From NCBI RefSeq assembly GCF_004348525.1, contig NZ_SMKG01000011.1:1-64000 (forward strand): 64,000 nucleotides of DNA, in the 5' to 3' direction. The notes beneath the pieces are model-generated. The model ran no database searches, was not told where the DNA came from, and saw nothing but the letters and a program-made list of their open reading frames with translations. Positions 8,056 to 17,800 of this stretch are shown in pieces. Each line of letters starts with the position of its first letter. Position 1 is the first letter of the stretch. The translations under genes and the position numbers were made by a program. The DNA comes from Micromonospora sp. 15K316. Its GTDB lineage: Bacteria; Actinomycetota; Actinomycetes; Mycobacteriales; Micromonosporaceae.

Positions 8056-9650
8056 GATCGGGTCCAGGTGTCGATGTTCCACCAGAGGCTGTTGGCCACG
8101 CCGTGCTCGTGCGCCTCCACCCGGGGCGAGACGCCCTGGACCGAGGACTTGAGCACGTAGCTGTGCCGCAGGTACGTCAGGAACAGCCACGGCACGTCGG
8201 CGGCGAGCTGCTTCTGGAACGTCGCGTACGCGGCCTTGCGGCGGGCCGGATCGGCCTGGTCCCGCCCCGCCTGCAGGGCCTGGTCCACCACCTGGGAGCG
8301 GTACGAGCCGGGGTTGAAGTAGCCCTGCCCGGCGAAGCGCGAGTGGAACAGTTTGTACGAGACGAAGTCCGGGTCGTACGGCGTGCCGTACCCCATCAGC
8401 AGGGCGTCGGACTTCATTCGCGGGTCGATGGCGTCCCAGGTGAGCCCCTCCGGCTTCACCTCGATGCCGACCTTCTTCGCGTCCGCGGTCACCGCCAGGG
8501 CCAGGTCCTTGCGCAGCGTGTCGCTCGCCGGGTACATGAGCGTGAAGCGGGCCGGGCGGCCGTTCTTGGCGCGTACCCCGTCGGGGCCGGGCGTCCAGCC
8601 GGCGGCGTCCAGCAGCGCCGCCGCGGCCGTCACATCGGCGGTCGGCTTCCCGACGATGGACGGCTCGGCGAACTCGGAGGTCGGCGGGACCGGGCCGAAC
8701 GCCGGGTCGCCGGTGCCGCCGAGGATGCCGGCGACCATCGCGGCCCGGTCGACGGCCAGGTTGAGCGCCCGGCGGATCGCCACGTCGGCGAGGACCGGGT
8801 TGCCCATGGGCAGCATCACGCCGCGGTAGTCGGCGGTCGCCACCTGCTCGACCCGGTAGGTGTCGTCCGGGGCGAAGCCGGTGGCGAGCTTCGGCGGCAG
8901 CTCCGCCGCGTCGAACTCACCGGCCCGCATCCGCTGGGCACGGACGTTGTCGTCCTCGACGAAGGCGACCACCACCCGGTCGTTCGCCGGGCGGCCACCG
9001 AAGTAGCGCTCGTTCGCGGTGAGCACCAGCCGGTCGCCCGGCGTCCAGGACTCGACCCGGTACGGACCGGTCCCGATCGGCTTCCGGTTGAACTCCGCCT
9101 TGTTGATGTCCTGCCCGTCGAGGAGTTTTGCCGGGACGACGCCGAGGGTGAGCCGCTGCAGGAACGGGGCGTACGGGTAGCGCAGCCGGAACACCACAGT
9201 GGCCGGATCGGGTGCGGTGACCGATTCCACCATGTCCAGGTCGGACCGGAGCGTCGAGTCCACCTTCGGGTCCAGCACGGCCTGGTAGGTGAAGGCGACA
9301 TCGGTCGCGGTGAGCGCCCCGCCGTCGTGGAACAGCACGCCGTCGCGGAGCGTCGCGGTCACTGTGCGGCCGTCGGCCGAGACGGTCGGCAGCTCCGCGG
9401 CCAGGCCGGGGACGAGCCGGTTGCCGGCGTCCCGGGCGACCAGCCCGTCGAAGATCAGCGAGGCGCCGTCGACGCCGTAGTTGAGCACCGGGTTCAACGT
9501 GTCGGATTCGCCCGCGGTGGCGACGACGAACGTCCTGCGGCCGGCCGGTTCCTCGGGGACCGTCGGGGCCGAACAGCCGGCGAGGGCGAGCAGGCCGGTC
9601 GCCGTGGTGGTCACCACGAGGCGCCGGAGAGTCGGACGTGACCGGATCAC
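8052..9650 (-). CDS. Extracellular solute-binding lipoprotein, family 5 (NikA-like)
   Basis: Substrate receptor of the importer, 532 aa, SBP_bac_5 family. The GTG at 9650 follows AGGAG with a 5-nt gap, and the resulting N-terminus is a lipoprotein signal with lipobox LALAGC (Cys26). The domain features of the family are clear: SDTLNPVLNY near the N-terminus, LRDGVLFHDGGALTATDV, and GTGPYRVESW. Family 5 proteins bind peptides, nickel chelates or heme. The Nur box 79 bp upstream argues for nickel here, as in the Nur-controlled nikABCDE operon of Streptomyces coelicolor. The specific ligand is inference. Confidence 0.9.
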   Translation of the reverse strand: MIRSRPTLRRLVVTTTATGLLALAGCSAPTVPEEPAGRRTFVVATAGESDTLNPVLNYGVDGASLIFDGLVARDAGNRLVPGLAAELPTVSADGRTVTATLRDGVLFHDGGALTATDVAFTYQAVLDPKVDSTLRSDLDMVESVTAPDPATVVFRLRYPYAPFLQRLTLGVVPAKLLDGQDINKAEFNRKPIGTGPYRVESWTPGDRLVLTANERYFGGRPANDRVVVAFVEDDNVRAQRMRAGEFDAAELPPKLATGFAPDDTYRVEQVATADYRGVMLPMGNPVLADVAIRRALNLAVDRAAMVAGILGGTGDPAFGPVPPTSEFAEPSIVGKPTADVTAAAALLDAAGWTPGPDGVRAKNGRPARFTLMYPASDTLRKDLALAVTADAKKVGIEVKPEGLTWDAIDPRMKSDALLMGYGTPYDPDFVSYKLFHSRFAGQGYFNPGSYRSQVVDQALQAGRDQADPARRKAAYATFQKQLAADVPWLFLTYLRHSYVLKSSVQGVSPRVEAHEHGVANSLWWNIDTWTRS

Positions 9651-9728
9651 GGAAGCTCCTGCGGGTCGGAGGGGGACGTCGGGGTGGCGCCGGTCGCGGC
9701 GCGGACCTGGATGATCAGGGTGGCATAG

Positions 9729-9745
9729 TTGCAAAGCCTTGGCAA
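9729..9745 (-). promoter_or_regulatory. Candidate Nur (nickel-responsive Fur family) box
   Basis: The site reads TTGCAA-AGCCT-TGGCAA on the plus strand, a one-mismatch fit to the published Streptomyces Nur box tTGCaa-N5-ttGCAA. It lies 79 bp before the start of the solute-binding protein gene. Nur with nickel represses nickel uptake genes, so this is the main reason for calling the importer a nickel transporter. Confidence 0.65.
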
Positions 9746-9971
9746 TTACTGCATTTACGCATTACAGCCAGGCGACAGGTGTGTGAATGCGGCGGAGTCA
9801 TCCGTGAACGGTGAGCGGCACGCGCGGAGCACTCACTGACTTCCGTGCATCTCCTGCGCCGGCGCCGAGTCGGCCGACCATTCCTGTCGGGGCCGCTGGG
9901 TGACTCTCCTCACCGAGCTGCGACGTGGCCGCGACTGTACTCGGCGGGGCCACTGCACGATCATCTCCGGC

Positions 9972-11003
9972 ATGGTCCACAGCCGAACCGCCGACGCCCC
10001 GCCAGCGACCAGGGTGGGAATCACCTCCGTCGCGGCCGCCCTGCCGGAGCGGGTGGTGACGAGCGCGGAGCTCCAGGAACAGGTCGAACGAGCCAGCGGC
10101 ATCGCCCTACCGCCGAGGCTCTTCTCGCGGATGACCGGCATCGAGACCCGTCGCGTCGCCGGCCCCGACGAGCACGCCTCCACCCTCGCCGTCCGGGCGG
10201 CGCGCGCCGTATTGGACAGCGCCGTCGTCGAGCCCGACGACATCGACCTGCTGATCTTCGCCTCCGCGTCCCGGGACATGGCCGAGCCCGCTACCGCCCA
10301 CATCGTCCAGGCGGAGCTGGGCACCCGCGCACACGTCTTCGACCTGACGAACGCCTGCAACAGTTTCCTCAACGGAATCGACACGGCAAGGACGTTCGTC
10401 CTGGCCGGGCGGGCGCGACGAGCCCTGGTCGTGACCGGCGAGACGCCGACCCGGTCGATGCGGATGCGGGCGTCGAGCGCGGCGCAGGTCCGCTCGTCGT
10501 TCGCCGGCTACACGTTCGGTGACGCGGGCGCGGCGGTGCTGGTCGAGCCGGTGCCGACCGGCGGCATCCTCGACGTGCAGACGGCCACCTTCTCGGAGTA
10601 CTGGACGATCGGCGGTATCGACGGCGGCGGCTCCCGGCACCCACGCGGCGACGAGCACACCTACTTCCACGGCGACGGCGGGAAGCTGCGCTCCGTCTTC
10701 GAACGGGTCGGCCTGGACGTGCTCCGTGCGGTCCACCACCGCACCGGCTTCGACTGGTCCGACTACGCGCGGGTGCTCGTGCACCAGGTCACGCTGCCGT
10801 ACCTGAACCGCTTCGTCGAGCTGGCCCGGGTGCCGGCCGAGAAGCTGATCGTGACCGTGCCCGAGCTGGGCAACGTCGCCAGTGCCACCATCGGCGTGCA
10901 GCTGGCCCGGGCCGCCGAGGAGCTTCCCAGCGGGTCCCGGGTCTTCTGCCTCGGCCTGGGCGGCGGGGTCAGCATCACGACGATGGTGTGGGAGAAGTCC
11001 TGA
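9972..11003 (+). CDS. OleA/LstA-like ketosynthase III (acyl-CoA head-to-head condensation)
   Basis: Thiolase-fold KAS III family enzyme, 343 aa. Catalytic residues visible are Cys129 (LTNACNSF), His271 (LVHQVTL) and Asn301 (LGNVASAT). The NAC context around the Cys matches OleA-type enzymes, which condense two acyl-CoAs head to head into a 2-alkyl-3-keto acid. It is the first gene of a five-gene operon with OleC- and OleD-like genes. Start: ATG at 9972 gives the normal KAS III N-terminus; an in-frame GTG at 9900 would add 24 residues, and neither has a clear Shine-Dalgarno. Lipstatin clusters have two such proteins (LstA, LstB); only one is seen here. FabH-like housekeeping activity is less likely in this context. 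Confidence 0.82.
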   Translation: MVHSRTADAPPATRVGITSVAAALPERVVTSAELQEQVERASGIALPPRLFSRMTGIETRRVAGPDEHASTLAVRAARAVLDSAVVEPDDIDLLIFASASRDMAEPATAHIVQAELGTRAHVFDLTNACNSFLNGIDTARTFVLAGRARRALVVTGETPTRSMRMRASSAAQVRSSFAGYTFGDAGAAVLVEPVPTGGILDVQTATFSEYWTIGGIDGGGSRHPRGDEHTYFHGDGGKLRSVFERVGLDVLRAVHHRTGFDWSDYARVLVHQVTLPYLNRFVELARVPAEKLIVTVPELGNVASATIGVQLARAAEELPSGSRVFCLGLGGGVSITTMVWEKS

Positions 11004-11006
11004 CGT

Positions 11007-12098
11007 ATGACCCTGTCGTCACCGGGACGGCGCCGTGACCGTCGCGTCTACCTGCGCAGCCATCCCTTCCTCTTCGCCCTGCTCGCCGCCGCCCGCCGGA
11101 TGCCCGTGCTACGCCTCGGTCGTACGGTGCTGGTCAACGGCACCGAGGCGTACCTGCAGGCGCTCACCGAGATCGCCCTGGACCGGAGCGCGGCGGGTAC
11201 GACCGGCGGGAACGCCCGCCGGCTCACCGGCGGTGACCTCCTCTTCGACCAGGAGGACGCGGCGCACCGCCGCGCCCGGCGCGAGCTCTCGCACGTCTTC
11301 AACTCCGCCGGGGTGGCGCGAACCCGTCCGCTCTGGGCCGACGTGCTACGGCGGCGACTCGCGCCGCTCGCCACCGGCGAGACGATCGATCTGGTGGACG
11401 TCGCGGCCGAACTGGCCGGCGTGGCGACGGTGTCGCTGATCGGCCTCAACACCGATCCACACTCCGTCTCGGTCGCGGCCCGTACGGCCGCCGCGGCGGC
11501 CGTACGCGCGGAGCTGCCGGGTCCGCGCGGGCCGGGGCGGGAACGCGCCACCCGGGCCGCCGTCGACCGGCTGACCGGTGCGCTGGCCGGCGCCGCCGTC
11601 GACCCCGCGCTGGCCAGCATGATCGCCGTCGCGGCGGTCAACACGACGGTCGCGGCGATACCCCGCGCCGTCGCCTGGTGCGCCGACGACCGGCTCTGGT
11701 CCCACGCCGCCGACCCGGAGCTGCTGCCGACGCTCGTCGCCGAGCTGCTGCGGGTCACCGCGCCCAGTCCGGTCCTGCCGCGAGCGGTCGCGGCGCCGGG
11801 CGAGATCGGCGGCTGCCCGGTGCGCTCCGGCGACCGGCTGATCCTGGTCGCCCGGCACGCCGCGTACGCTCACGAGATGGGACCCGACCCCGTCGCCCCG
11901 ATGACGCCGCGGATCTCACAACTGGTGTTCGGAGCGGGCACGCACAGCTGCCCCGGCGCTGGGCTCGCCCGAGCCCAGCTCGCCGACACGTTGGCCGCCC
12001 TCGCTCCGTACCGGCCGGTGGTGGTCTCCGCCCGAGCCGATCGGCGAGCCGCGTTGCCGAGCTGGGCGACCCTGCGGGTGCGGGCGGTCAGCCGATGA
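11007..12098 (+). CDS. Cytochrome P450, short and with an altered I-helix
   Basis: Bacterial P450, 363 aa, shorter than the usual 400 or so. The haem ligand is Cys315 in FGAGTHSCPG, and the K-helix ExxR is ELLR. The I-helix region reads AVAAVNTTV where most P450s have A/G-G-x-D/E-T, so the acidic proton-relay residue is replaced by Asn. It follows the ketosynthase stop by 3 bp and overlaps the OleC-like gene by 4 bp (ATGA). Inferred role: oxidation of the acyl chain, for example to make the hydroxyl to which the amino acid is esterified. P450 is not part of the core ole or lst gene sets. Confidence 0.85.
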   Translation: MTLSSPGRRRDRRVYLRSHPFLFALLAAARRMPVLRLGRTVLVNGTEAYLQALTEIALDRSAAGTTGGNARRLTGGDLLFDQEDAAHRRARRELSHVFNSAGVARTRPLWADVLRRRLAPLATGETIDLVDVAAELAGVATVSLIGLNTDPHSVSVAARTAAAAAVRAELPGPRGPGRERATRAAVDRLTGALAGAAVDPALASMIAVAAVNTTVAAIPRAVAWCADDRLWSHAADPELLPTLVAELLRVTAPSPVLPRAVAAPGEIGGCPVRSGDRLILVARHAAYAHEMGPDPVAPMTPRISQLVFGAGTHSCPGAGLARAQLADTLAALAPYRPVVVSARADRRAALPSWATLRVRAVSR

Positions 12099-13804
12099 CC
12101 ACGGGGAGCCCGCCGCGGACGACAGTGGCGCGGCGGGAGGTGCTGACCTCTCCCGGTGACCGGTTGCGTGCCCACGCCGCGGCGTTCGGCGACAAGCCGG
12201 CACTGGTCTTCCCGGCCGCCACGGGACAGACCCGAACCACGACGTTCGCGGAACTCGACGCGGAGTCCGACCGGTACGCGGCCGGGTTCGCCCAGGTCGG
12301 CATCGAGACCGGCACCAGGACGGTCGTCATGATGCCGGTCGGTGCCGAACTCGTCGCAGTCATCTTCGGCCTGCTCAAGCTCGGCGCGGTACCGGTCATC
12401 GTGGACCCCGGCATGGGCCTGCGCCGGATGCTGCGCTGCTACCGGGCCGCCCGGGCCCGGGCGTTCATCGGCGTACCGGCCGCACAGGCCATTCGCGTCC
12501 TGCGACCGGACGCCTTCGCCGGGATCCGGACGGTCGTCACCGCCGGTCGTCGCTGGTGCTGGGGCGGCGCGACGCTGCGCGGGCTGGCGGCGACCACAGT
12601 CGCGCCGCCGAGGCCGGCCGTCGCGGCCGACGACCTCCTCATGATCAGCTTCACCTCGGGGAGCACCGGCAGCGCGAAGGGGGTCGAGTCCACCCACGGC
12701 GCGTTGGCGGAGATGGTCCGGCAGACGGGCACCCACTACCGGCACACCCCGTCGGACGTCTGCCTGGTCACCTCGCTCTCCTTCGCCTTCCTGCACCTGC
12801 TGACCGGCGCGACCTGCGTGGTGCCGGAGATCGACTTCGCGCGCGTCTCGGCCGCCGAGCCGGCGATGATCAGCGACCTGATCCGGCGGTACGCGGTGAC
12901 CGCGATGTTCGGCTCACCCGCGCTGCTCGACCCGCTCGCCCGTCACCTCGACGAGACCGGCGAGCAGGTGGCGACGCTGCGCCTCGTCGTCTCCGGCGGA
13001 GCCCCCGTCGCGAACGAGGTCGTGGCGCGGCTGCGGCGCGTCCTGGCCCCCCAGCACGGCCGCATGCACGTCACGTACGGCGCCACCGAGGCGGTTCCGA
13101 TCGCGTCCATCGAGGCCGGCGAACTGCTCGACGAGGTCCTTTCCACCGCTGCGAGCGGCGGCGGCACGTGCGTCGGCCGGCCCGTCGACGGGGTCGACCT
13201 GCGCGTCATCCGCGCCGCCGACGGGCCGATCCCCGACTGGACGGCGGTTCGCCCGGCCGGGCCGCGGGAGATCGGCGAGATCGTGGTCAGCGGGCCGACG
13301 GTGAGTCGCCGCTACCTCGGTCCGGCCGCCGCGAACGCCAACGCCAAGATCGCGGAGGCCGAACGAGTCTGGCACCGGACGGGAGACCTGGGTCGGGTCG
13401 ACGAGCAGGGCCGGGTCTGGTTCGCCGGCCGGCGCAGCGACGTGGTCCGCGCCGCCGACGGGCCGCTCTACCCGGTCCCATGCGAGACCGTGCTGGACGA
13501 GCACCCGGAGGTGCGCCGGACGGCGCTGGTCGGGGTGGGTGTCCCCGGCCGGCAGCAGCCTGTCGTCTGCGTCGAACTGCGCGACGGCGTGCCGGCGACG
13601 CAACGGCCCAGGATCGAGCGCGAGCTGCGCGAGCTGGCGCAGCGGCACGAGGCGACGCACCGGCTCACGGAATTCCTCTTCCACCCCTCGTTCCCGGTGG
13701 ACGTACGCCACAACGCGAAGATCGACCACGGCCGGTTGGCCGCCTGGGCGGCGCGTACGCGCACGGGTGGAACCCGCCGCGCACGGCGTACGGGGGCGGC
13801 GTGA
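12095..13804 (+). CDS. OleC/LstC-like beta-lactone synthetase (ANL superfamily)
   Basis: AMP-forming enzyme of the ANL superfamily, 569 aa. The ATG at 12095 overlaps the P450 stop by 4 bp. The P-loop-like motif is FTSGSTGSAKGV, the A5 region VTYGATEAVP, and the hinge region WHRTGDLGRVDEQGRVWFAGR. The C-terminus has HPSFPVDVRHNAKI, the signature of OleC proteins and their lipstatin and nocardiolactone relatives, rather than of acyl-CoA ligases. OleC converts a beta-hydroxy acid to a beta-lactone. No OleB (beta-lactone decarboxylase) is present in the window, so the lactone would be kept as the final warhead. Confidence 0.87.
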   Translation: MTTGSPPRTTVARREVLTSPGDRLRAHAAAFGDKPALVFPAATGQTRTTTFAELDAESDRYAAGFAQVGIETGTRTVVMMPVGAELVAVIFGLLKLGAVPVIVDPGMGLRRMLRCYRAARARAFIGVPAAQAIRVLRPDAFAGIRTVVTAGRRWCWGGATLRGLAATTVAPPRPAVAADDLLMISFTSGSTGSAKGVESTHGALAEMVRQTGTHYRHTPSDVCLVTSLSFAFLHLLTGATCVVPEIDFARVSAAEPAMISDLIRRYAVTAMFGSPALLDPLARHLDETGEQVATLRLVVSGGAPVANEVVARLRRVLAPQHGRMHVTYGATEAVPIASIEAGELLDEVLSTAASGGGTCVGRPVDGVDLRVIRAADGPIPDWTAVRPAGPREIGEIVVSGPTVSRRYLGPAAANANAKIAEAERVWHRTGDLGRVDEQGRVWFAGRRSDVVRAADGPLYPVPCETVLDEHPEVRRTALVGVGVPGRQQPVVCVELRDGVPATQRPRIERELRELAQRHEATHRLTEFLFHPSFPVDVRHNAKIDHGRLAAWAARTRTGGTRRARRTGAA

Positions 13805-14832
13805 GAGCGCTCATCACGGGTGGCTCCGGCTTCCTCGGCGGTCACCTCGTCGACGAGTGCGTTCGCCGGGGCGACCAGGTGCGCGTGCTGGTCCGCCCGA
13901 CCAGCGACCTCGGCCACCTCCGCACCGTACCGGGCCTCGAACTGGTCAGCGGCGACCTGACCGACCCCGCCTCGCTGCGCTCGGCGACCCGCGGGATGGA
14001 CGTGATCTACCACTCGGCCGCCCGGGTGCAGGACTTCGGCACCCGCAGCCAGTTCTGGGCGGCCAACGTCACCGGCACCCGGCACCTGCTGGCCGCCGCC
14101 CGGAGCAACGGTGTGCCGCGGTTCGTCCACGTGAGCAGCCCGAGCGCCATCATGAGCGGGGACGACCAGGTCGACATCGACGAGAGCGTGGGCTACCCGC
14201 GGCGGTTCCTGAACCTGTACTCGGAGACGAAGGCCGCCGCCGAACAGCTGGTGCTCGAAGCGAACGACGGTGAGCTGACCACCTGCGCCATCCGGCCGAG
14301 GGGCATCTGGGGTCCCCGGGACCGGACCGGCTTCCTGCCCCGGCTGCTGACCAGAATGCACCGGGGCACGCTGCCGGATCTCTCCGGCCCGGAGCCGGTC
14401 CTCGCCTCCCTCTGTCACTGCCGCAACGCGGCCGCGGCCTGCCGGCTGGCCGCGACCTCCGACCGGGTCGCCGGCCGGGCCTACTTCATCGCCGACGCCG
14501 AGCGGATCGACGTCTGGGCGCTGATCACCCGGGTCGCCGAACTCTTCGGCCTCCACCCGCCGACCCGCCGGATTCCCGGTCCGATACTCACCGGCGTCGT
14601 CGGCCTGGTCGAGCTGCTCTGGCGGGTGCCGCTGCTCGCCCGCCGGCCACCGCCGGTCTCCCGCTACGGGATCGCCCTGCTGACCCGGACGTCCACCTAC
14701 GACACCGCGGCGGCGAACCGGGACCTCGGCTATCGACCCGGCGTCGACCTGGAGACCGGGCTCGTGCAGCTCAAGCAGTGGGTCGAGCAGATCGGCGGCG
14801 TCGCGGCGCTGGCCCGCGGGGCACGGGGATGA
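13801..14832 (+). CDS. OleD/LstD-like NAD(P)-dependent beta-keto acid reductase
   Basis: Extended short-chain dehydrogenase of the 3-beta-HSD/OleD group, 343 aa, starting at a GTG that overlaps the OleC-like stop (GTGA). The Rossmann motif is TGGSGFLG (residues 6-13), and the catalytic pair is Tyr140 and Lys144 (YSETK), with SSPSA before it. OleD reduces the 2-alkyl-3-keto acid from OleA to the 3-hydroxy acid, the substrate of OleC. Gene order A-(P450)-C-D supports this role. Confidence 0.87.
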   Translation: MRALITGGSGFLGGHLVDECVRRGDQVRVLVRPTSDLGHLRTVPGLELVSGDLTDPASLRSATRGMDVIYHSAARVQDFGTRSQFWAANVTGTRHLLAAARSNGVPRFVHVSSPSAIMSGDDQVDIDESVGYPRRFLNLYSETKAAAEQLVLEANDGELTTCAIRPRGIWGPRDRTGFLPRLLTRMHRGTLPDLSGPEPVLASLCHCRNAAAACRLAATSDRVAGRAYFIADAERIDVWALITRVAELFGLHPPTRRIPGPILTGVVGLVELLWRVPLLARRPPPVSRYGIALLTRTSTYDTAAANRDLGYRPGVDLETGLVQLKQWVEQIGGVAALARGARG

Positions 14833-17800
14833 GCTTCTCCCGCCCGATCTCCCCGATCGAGCAGGGCTATCTGGCCGGCGCCCCACTCCTGCCCCCCTTC
14901 GCGATCCAACTCCTGGTGGAGGGGGTCGGTTCGGTCGACGTGGCAGCGCTGCGCCGGGCGGTGGCCGTCGCCTCCGAGGCCTGCCCGGGGTCCCGACTGG
15001 TCGGCCGCGGCCGGCTCTGGGTGGACAGCGGCTGGCCACCACCGGTCACCGTGCTGCCCGCGCTGGACCTCGACGGTCCGGCCCTGCGCCGCCCGTTCGA
15101 CCCCTCGACGGGCCCGCTCAGCGAGGTGCTGCTGGCCCCGGGAGCAGCGACGACGATCGTCTTCCGCGCCGCGCACTCCATCATGGACGCCAGGGGTGCG
15201 CTCATCTGGGCCACCGACGTCATGCGGGCCCTGCGACACGAACATCCGCTCGGCGCCCGCTCGCCGGTGACCGACGACGCGCTCCGCCGACGGGTCGCGC
15301 CCTCGCCCGCCCGGCTGGACACCCGGCTGCGGTGGCGGAGCCCGCTCGTCGGCGCGGCGGCCCACCGCCGGCACCGCTGGCGACGCGCCACCATCGGCGG
15401 CAACCAACACGCCCTGGTCGCCCGGACGATCGCGGCGATCGGCTCGGCGGCCGGCCGGCCGTCGCGTTTCATGGTCCCGGTCGATCTGCGCCGACACGAG
15501 CGGAGCCTCGTCGCGACCGGGAACCTGGCGCTGCCCGTCTTCCTCGACGTGACAGCGGACCAGCCCTGGGCGGAAGTCCACGAACTCCTCCTGCGCGCGC
15601 TCGCCGAACGTCGGGAGCTCGCGGTCTCCGCGGCCGAGAGCTGGGCCGGCCGCCTGCCGCGCCCGGTCCTGCGCGCCGGCCTCTCCGCCGCGGAGCGGGT
15701 CGCCCGCCGGTGGAACCGGGGGATCTGCACGGCCGCCGTCTCCCACCTGGGCCGGATCGACCTCGACGCCTTCTCCACCGACACGTTCACCGCCGGCACG
15801 GTCTACACCCTGCCGGTGCACGGACCCTTCATCCCGGTCTCGTTCAGCACGACCGAGCTGCCGGGGCACACCGAGCTGACCATGTCGTATTCGACCGGGC
15901 CCGGTGCCGAGCGCGCCGCCGAGCACCTGCTGGACGCGGTCACCGCGGCGCTCACCCCGACGGGCGCCCCACCCGCCACCGCCGGGCCGCGCGCCACCGC
16001 GCCCCGACCCGGGCGTACGCCGCCACCGCCCGAGGAGGTTGCCGGCCCGACCGTGGTGGAGATCTTCGCCGAGCGCGTCCGGCAGACCCCCGACGCGGTG
16101 GCGTTGACGGGGCCGCAGGGCGCGGTCAGCTACGCCGAGCTGGACCGGCGCGCCGATGTGGTGGCCGAGCGGCTGCGCCGCCTCGGCGTGGGGCCGGGAG
16201 ACGTGGTGGGGCTGCTGGCCGACCGCACCCCGGCGGCGATCAGCGCGCTGTGGGGCGTGCTCAAGGCCGGCGCCGCGTACCTGCCGCTCGAACCGTCGTA
16301 CCCGCCGGGTCGGCTCGCCTTCCTGCTCGACGACGCCGGTGCCGCGCTCTGCCTCGCGCAGCGCCGGTTCGCCGACCGGCTCGGCGGGCGGCGCGTCGTG
16401 GTGATCGACGACCTACCGTCGGTTGGAGCATCCGCACCACCCACCCGGCCGGCCCCGACCGACCTGGCCTACGTCATCTACACCTCCGGATCCACCGGAC
16501 GGCCGAAGGGCGTCCAGGTCGAACACGGGAACCTCGCCGCGTACGCCGCCTGGGCGCTGCCGCGCTACCGGGTCGACCGGAGCACCCGCTTCGCCTTCTT
16601 CACCTCGATGGCGTTCGATCTCGGCGCGACGGCCGTCTTCCTGCCCCTGCTCGCCGGTGGCAGCGTCGAACTGGTGCCCGGCGAGATGACCCCACCGGTC
16701 CTGCGGCAGATCCTCGAGGGCGGGGGTGTGAACGCGCTCAAGCTCACCCCGACCTACCTCGACCTGATCAACCGGCTCGACCTCGCCCCGGCCCGGTTCC
16801 GGACCGTGGTCGTCGGCGGGGAACAACTGTCCGCGGCGGTGGCGGCCCGCGCCCAACGGCTCTTCGGCCCCGGATGCGACATCGTCAACGAGTACGGCCC
16901 CACCGAGGCGACGATCGGCTGCATCGTCGGCTCCTTCGACGCCGAGCGGGACGGCTCCGCCGGCGCGGTGCCGATCGGGGAGCCGGTGCCCGGCACCGGC
17001 GCCACGCTCCTCGGCCGGGACGGCTTACCGGTGCCCCCGGGCGCGGTCGGCGAGCTCCACCTGACCGGCACGCAGCTCGCCCGGGGTTACCGGAACCGGC
17101 CCGAGCCGGAGCGCGCCCGTTTCGTACGGCTGCCCGACGGCACGCGGGCGTACCGTACGGGCGATCTCGGTCGGCTCCGTCCGGACGGGTTGCTGGAGTA
17201 TCTGGGCCGCACCGATGACCAGGTGAAGGTTCGCGGGTACCGGATCGAGCCGGGGGAGATCGCGGGCGTGCTGGCGGAGCATCCGGCGGTCGCCCGCGCT
17301 GTGGTGCTCGCGCACCCGCAGCGCGCGAACGGGCGGGTCCGGCTCCACGCCTACGTGACGACGCAGGAGCCGGTCACCGAGGCCGCGCTGCGGGCCCACC
17401 TGGCCGGGCTGCTGCCGCCTGCCGTCATGCCGGCGGAGATAGCCGTGCTGGAGCGGTTCCCGCTGACCTCGAACGGCAAGGTCGACACCGATGTCCTGCT
17501 GGCCGCGGTCCGGGACGACGCCGCCGCCGTACCGCCGCTGGTGGACGCCCCGGACCCGACCGCCGGGGTGGTGGCCGGGATCTGGTCCGAGGTGTTGGGG
17601 GTGCCGGTCGATGCCGGCGACCCGGACGCCGACTTCCACCGGTTGGGTGGGGACTCGTTGACCTTCCTGGAGATGCTGGACCGGGTCTTCCGGCGGTTCG
17701 GTGGCGGCTCCGGTGGGGATGTCCTCGCGGTCATGCGGGAAGTGACAGCCGACCCCACTCTCGGCACCGTGTGCCGGGTGCTGCGCGACGCCCCGGGTAC

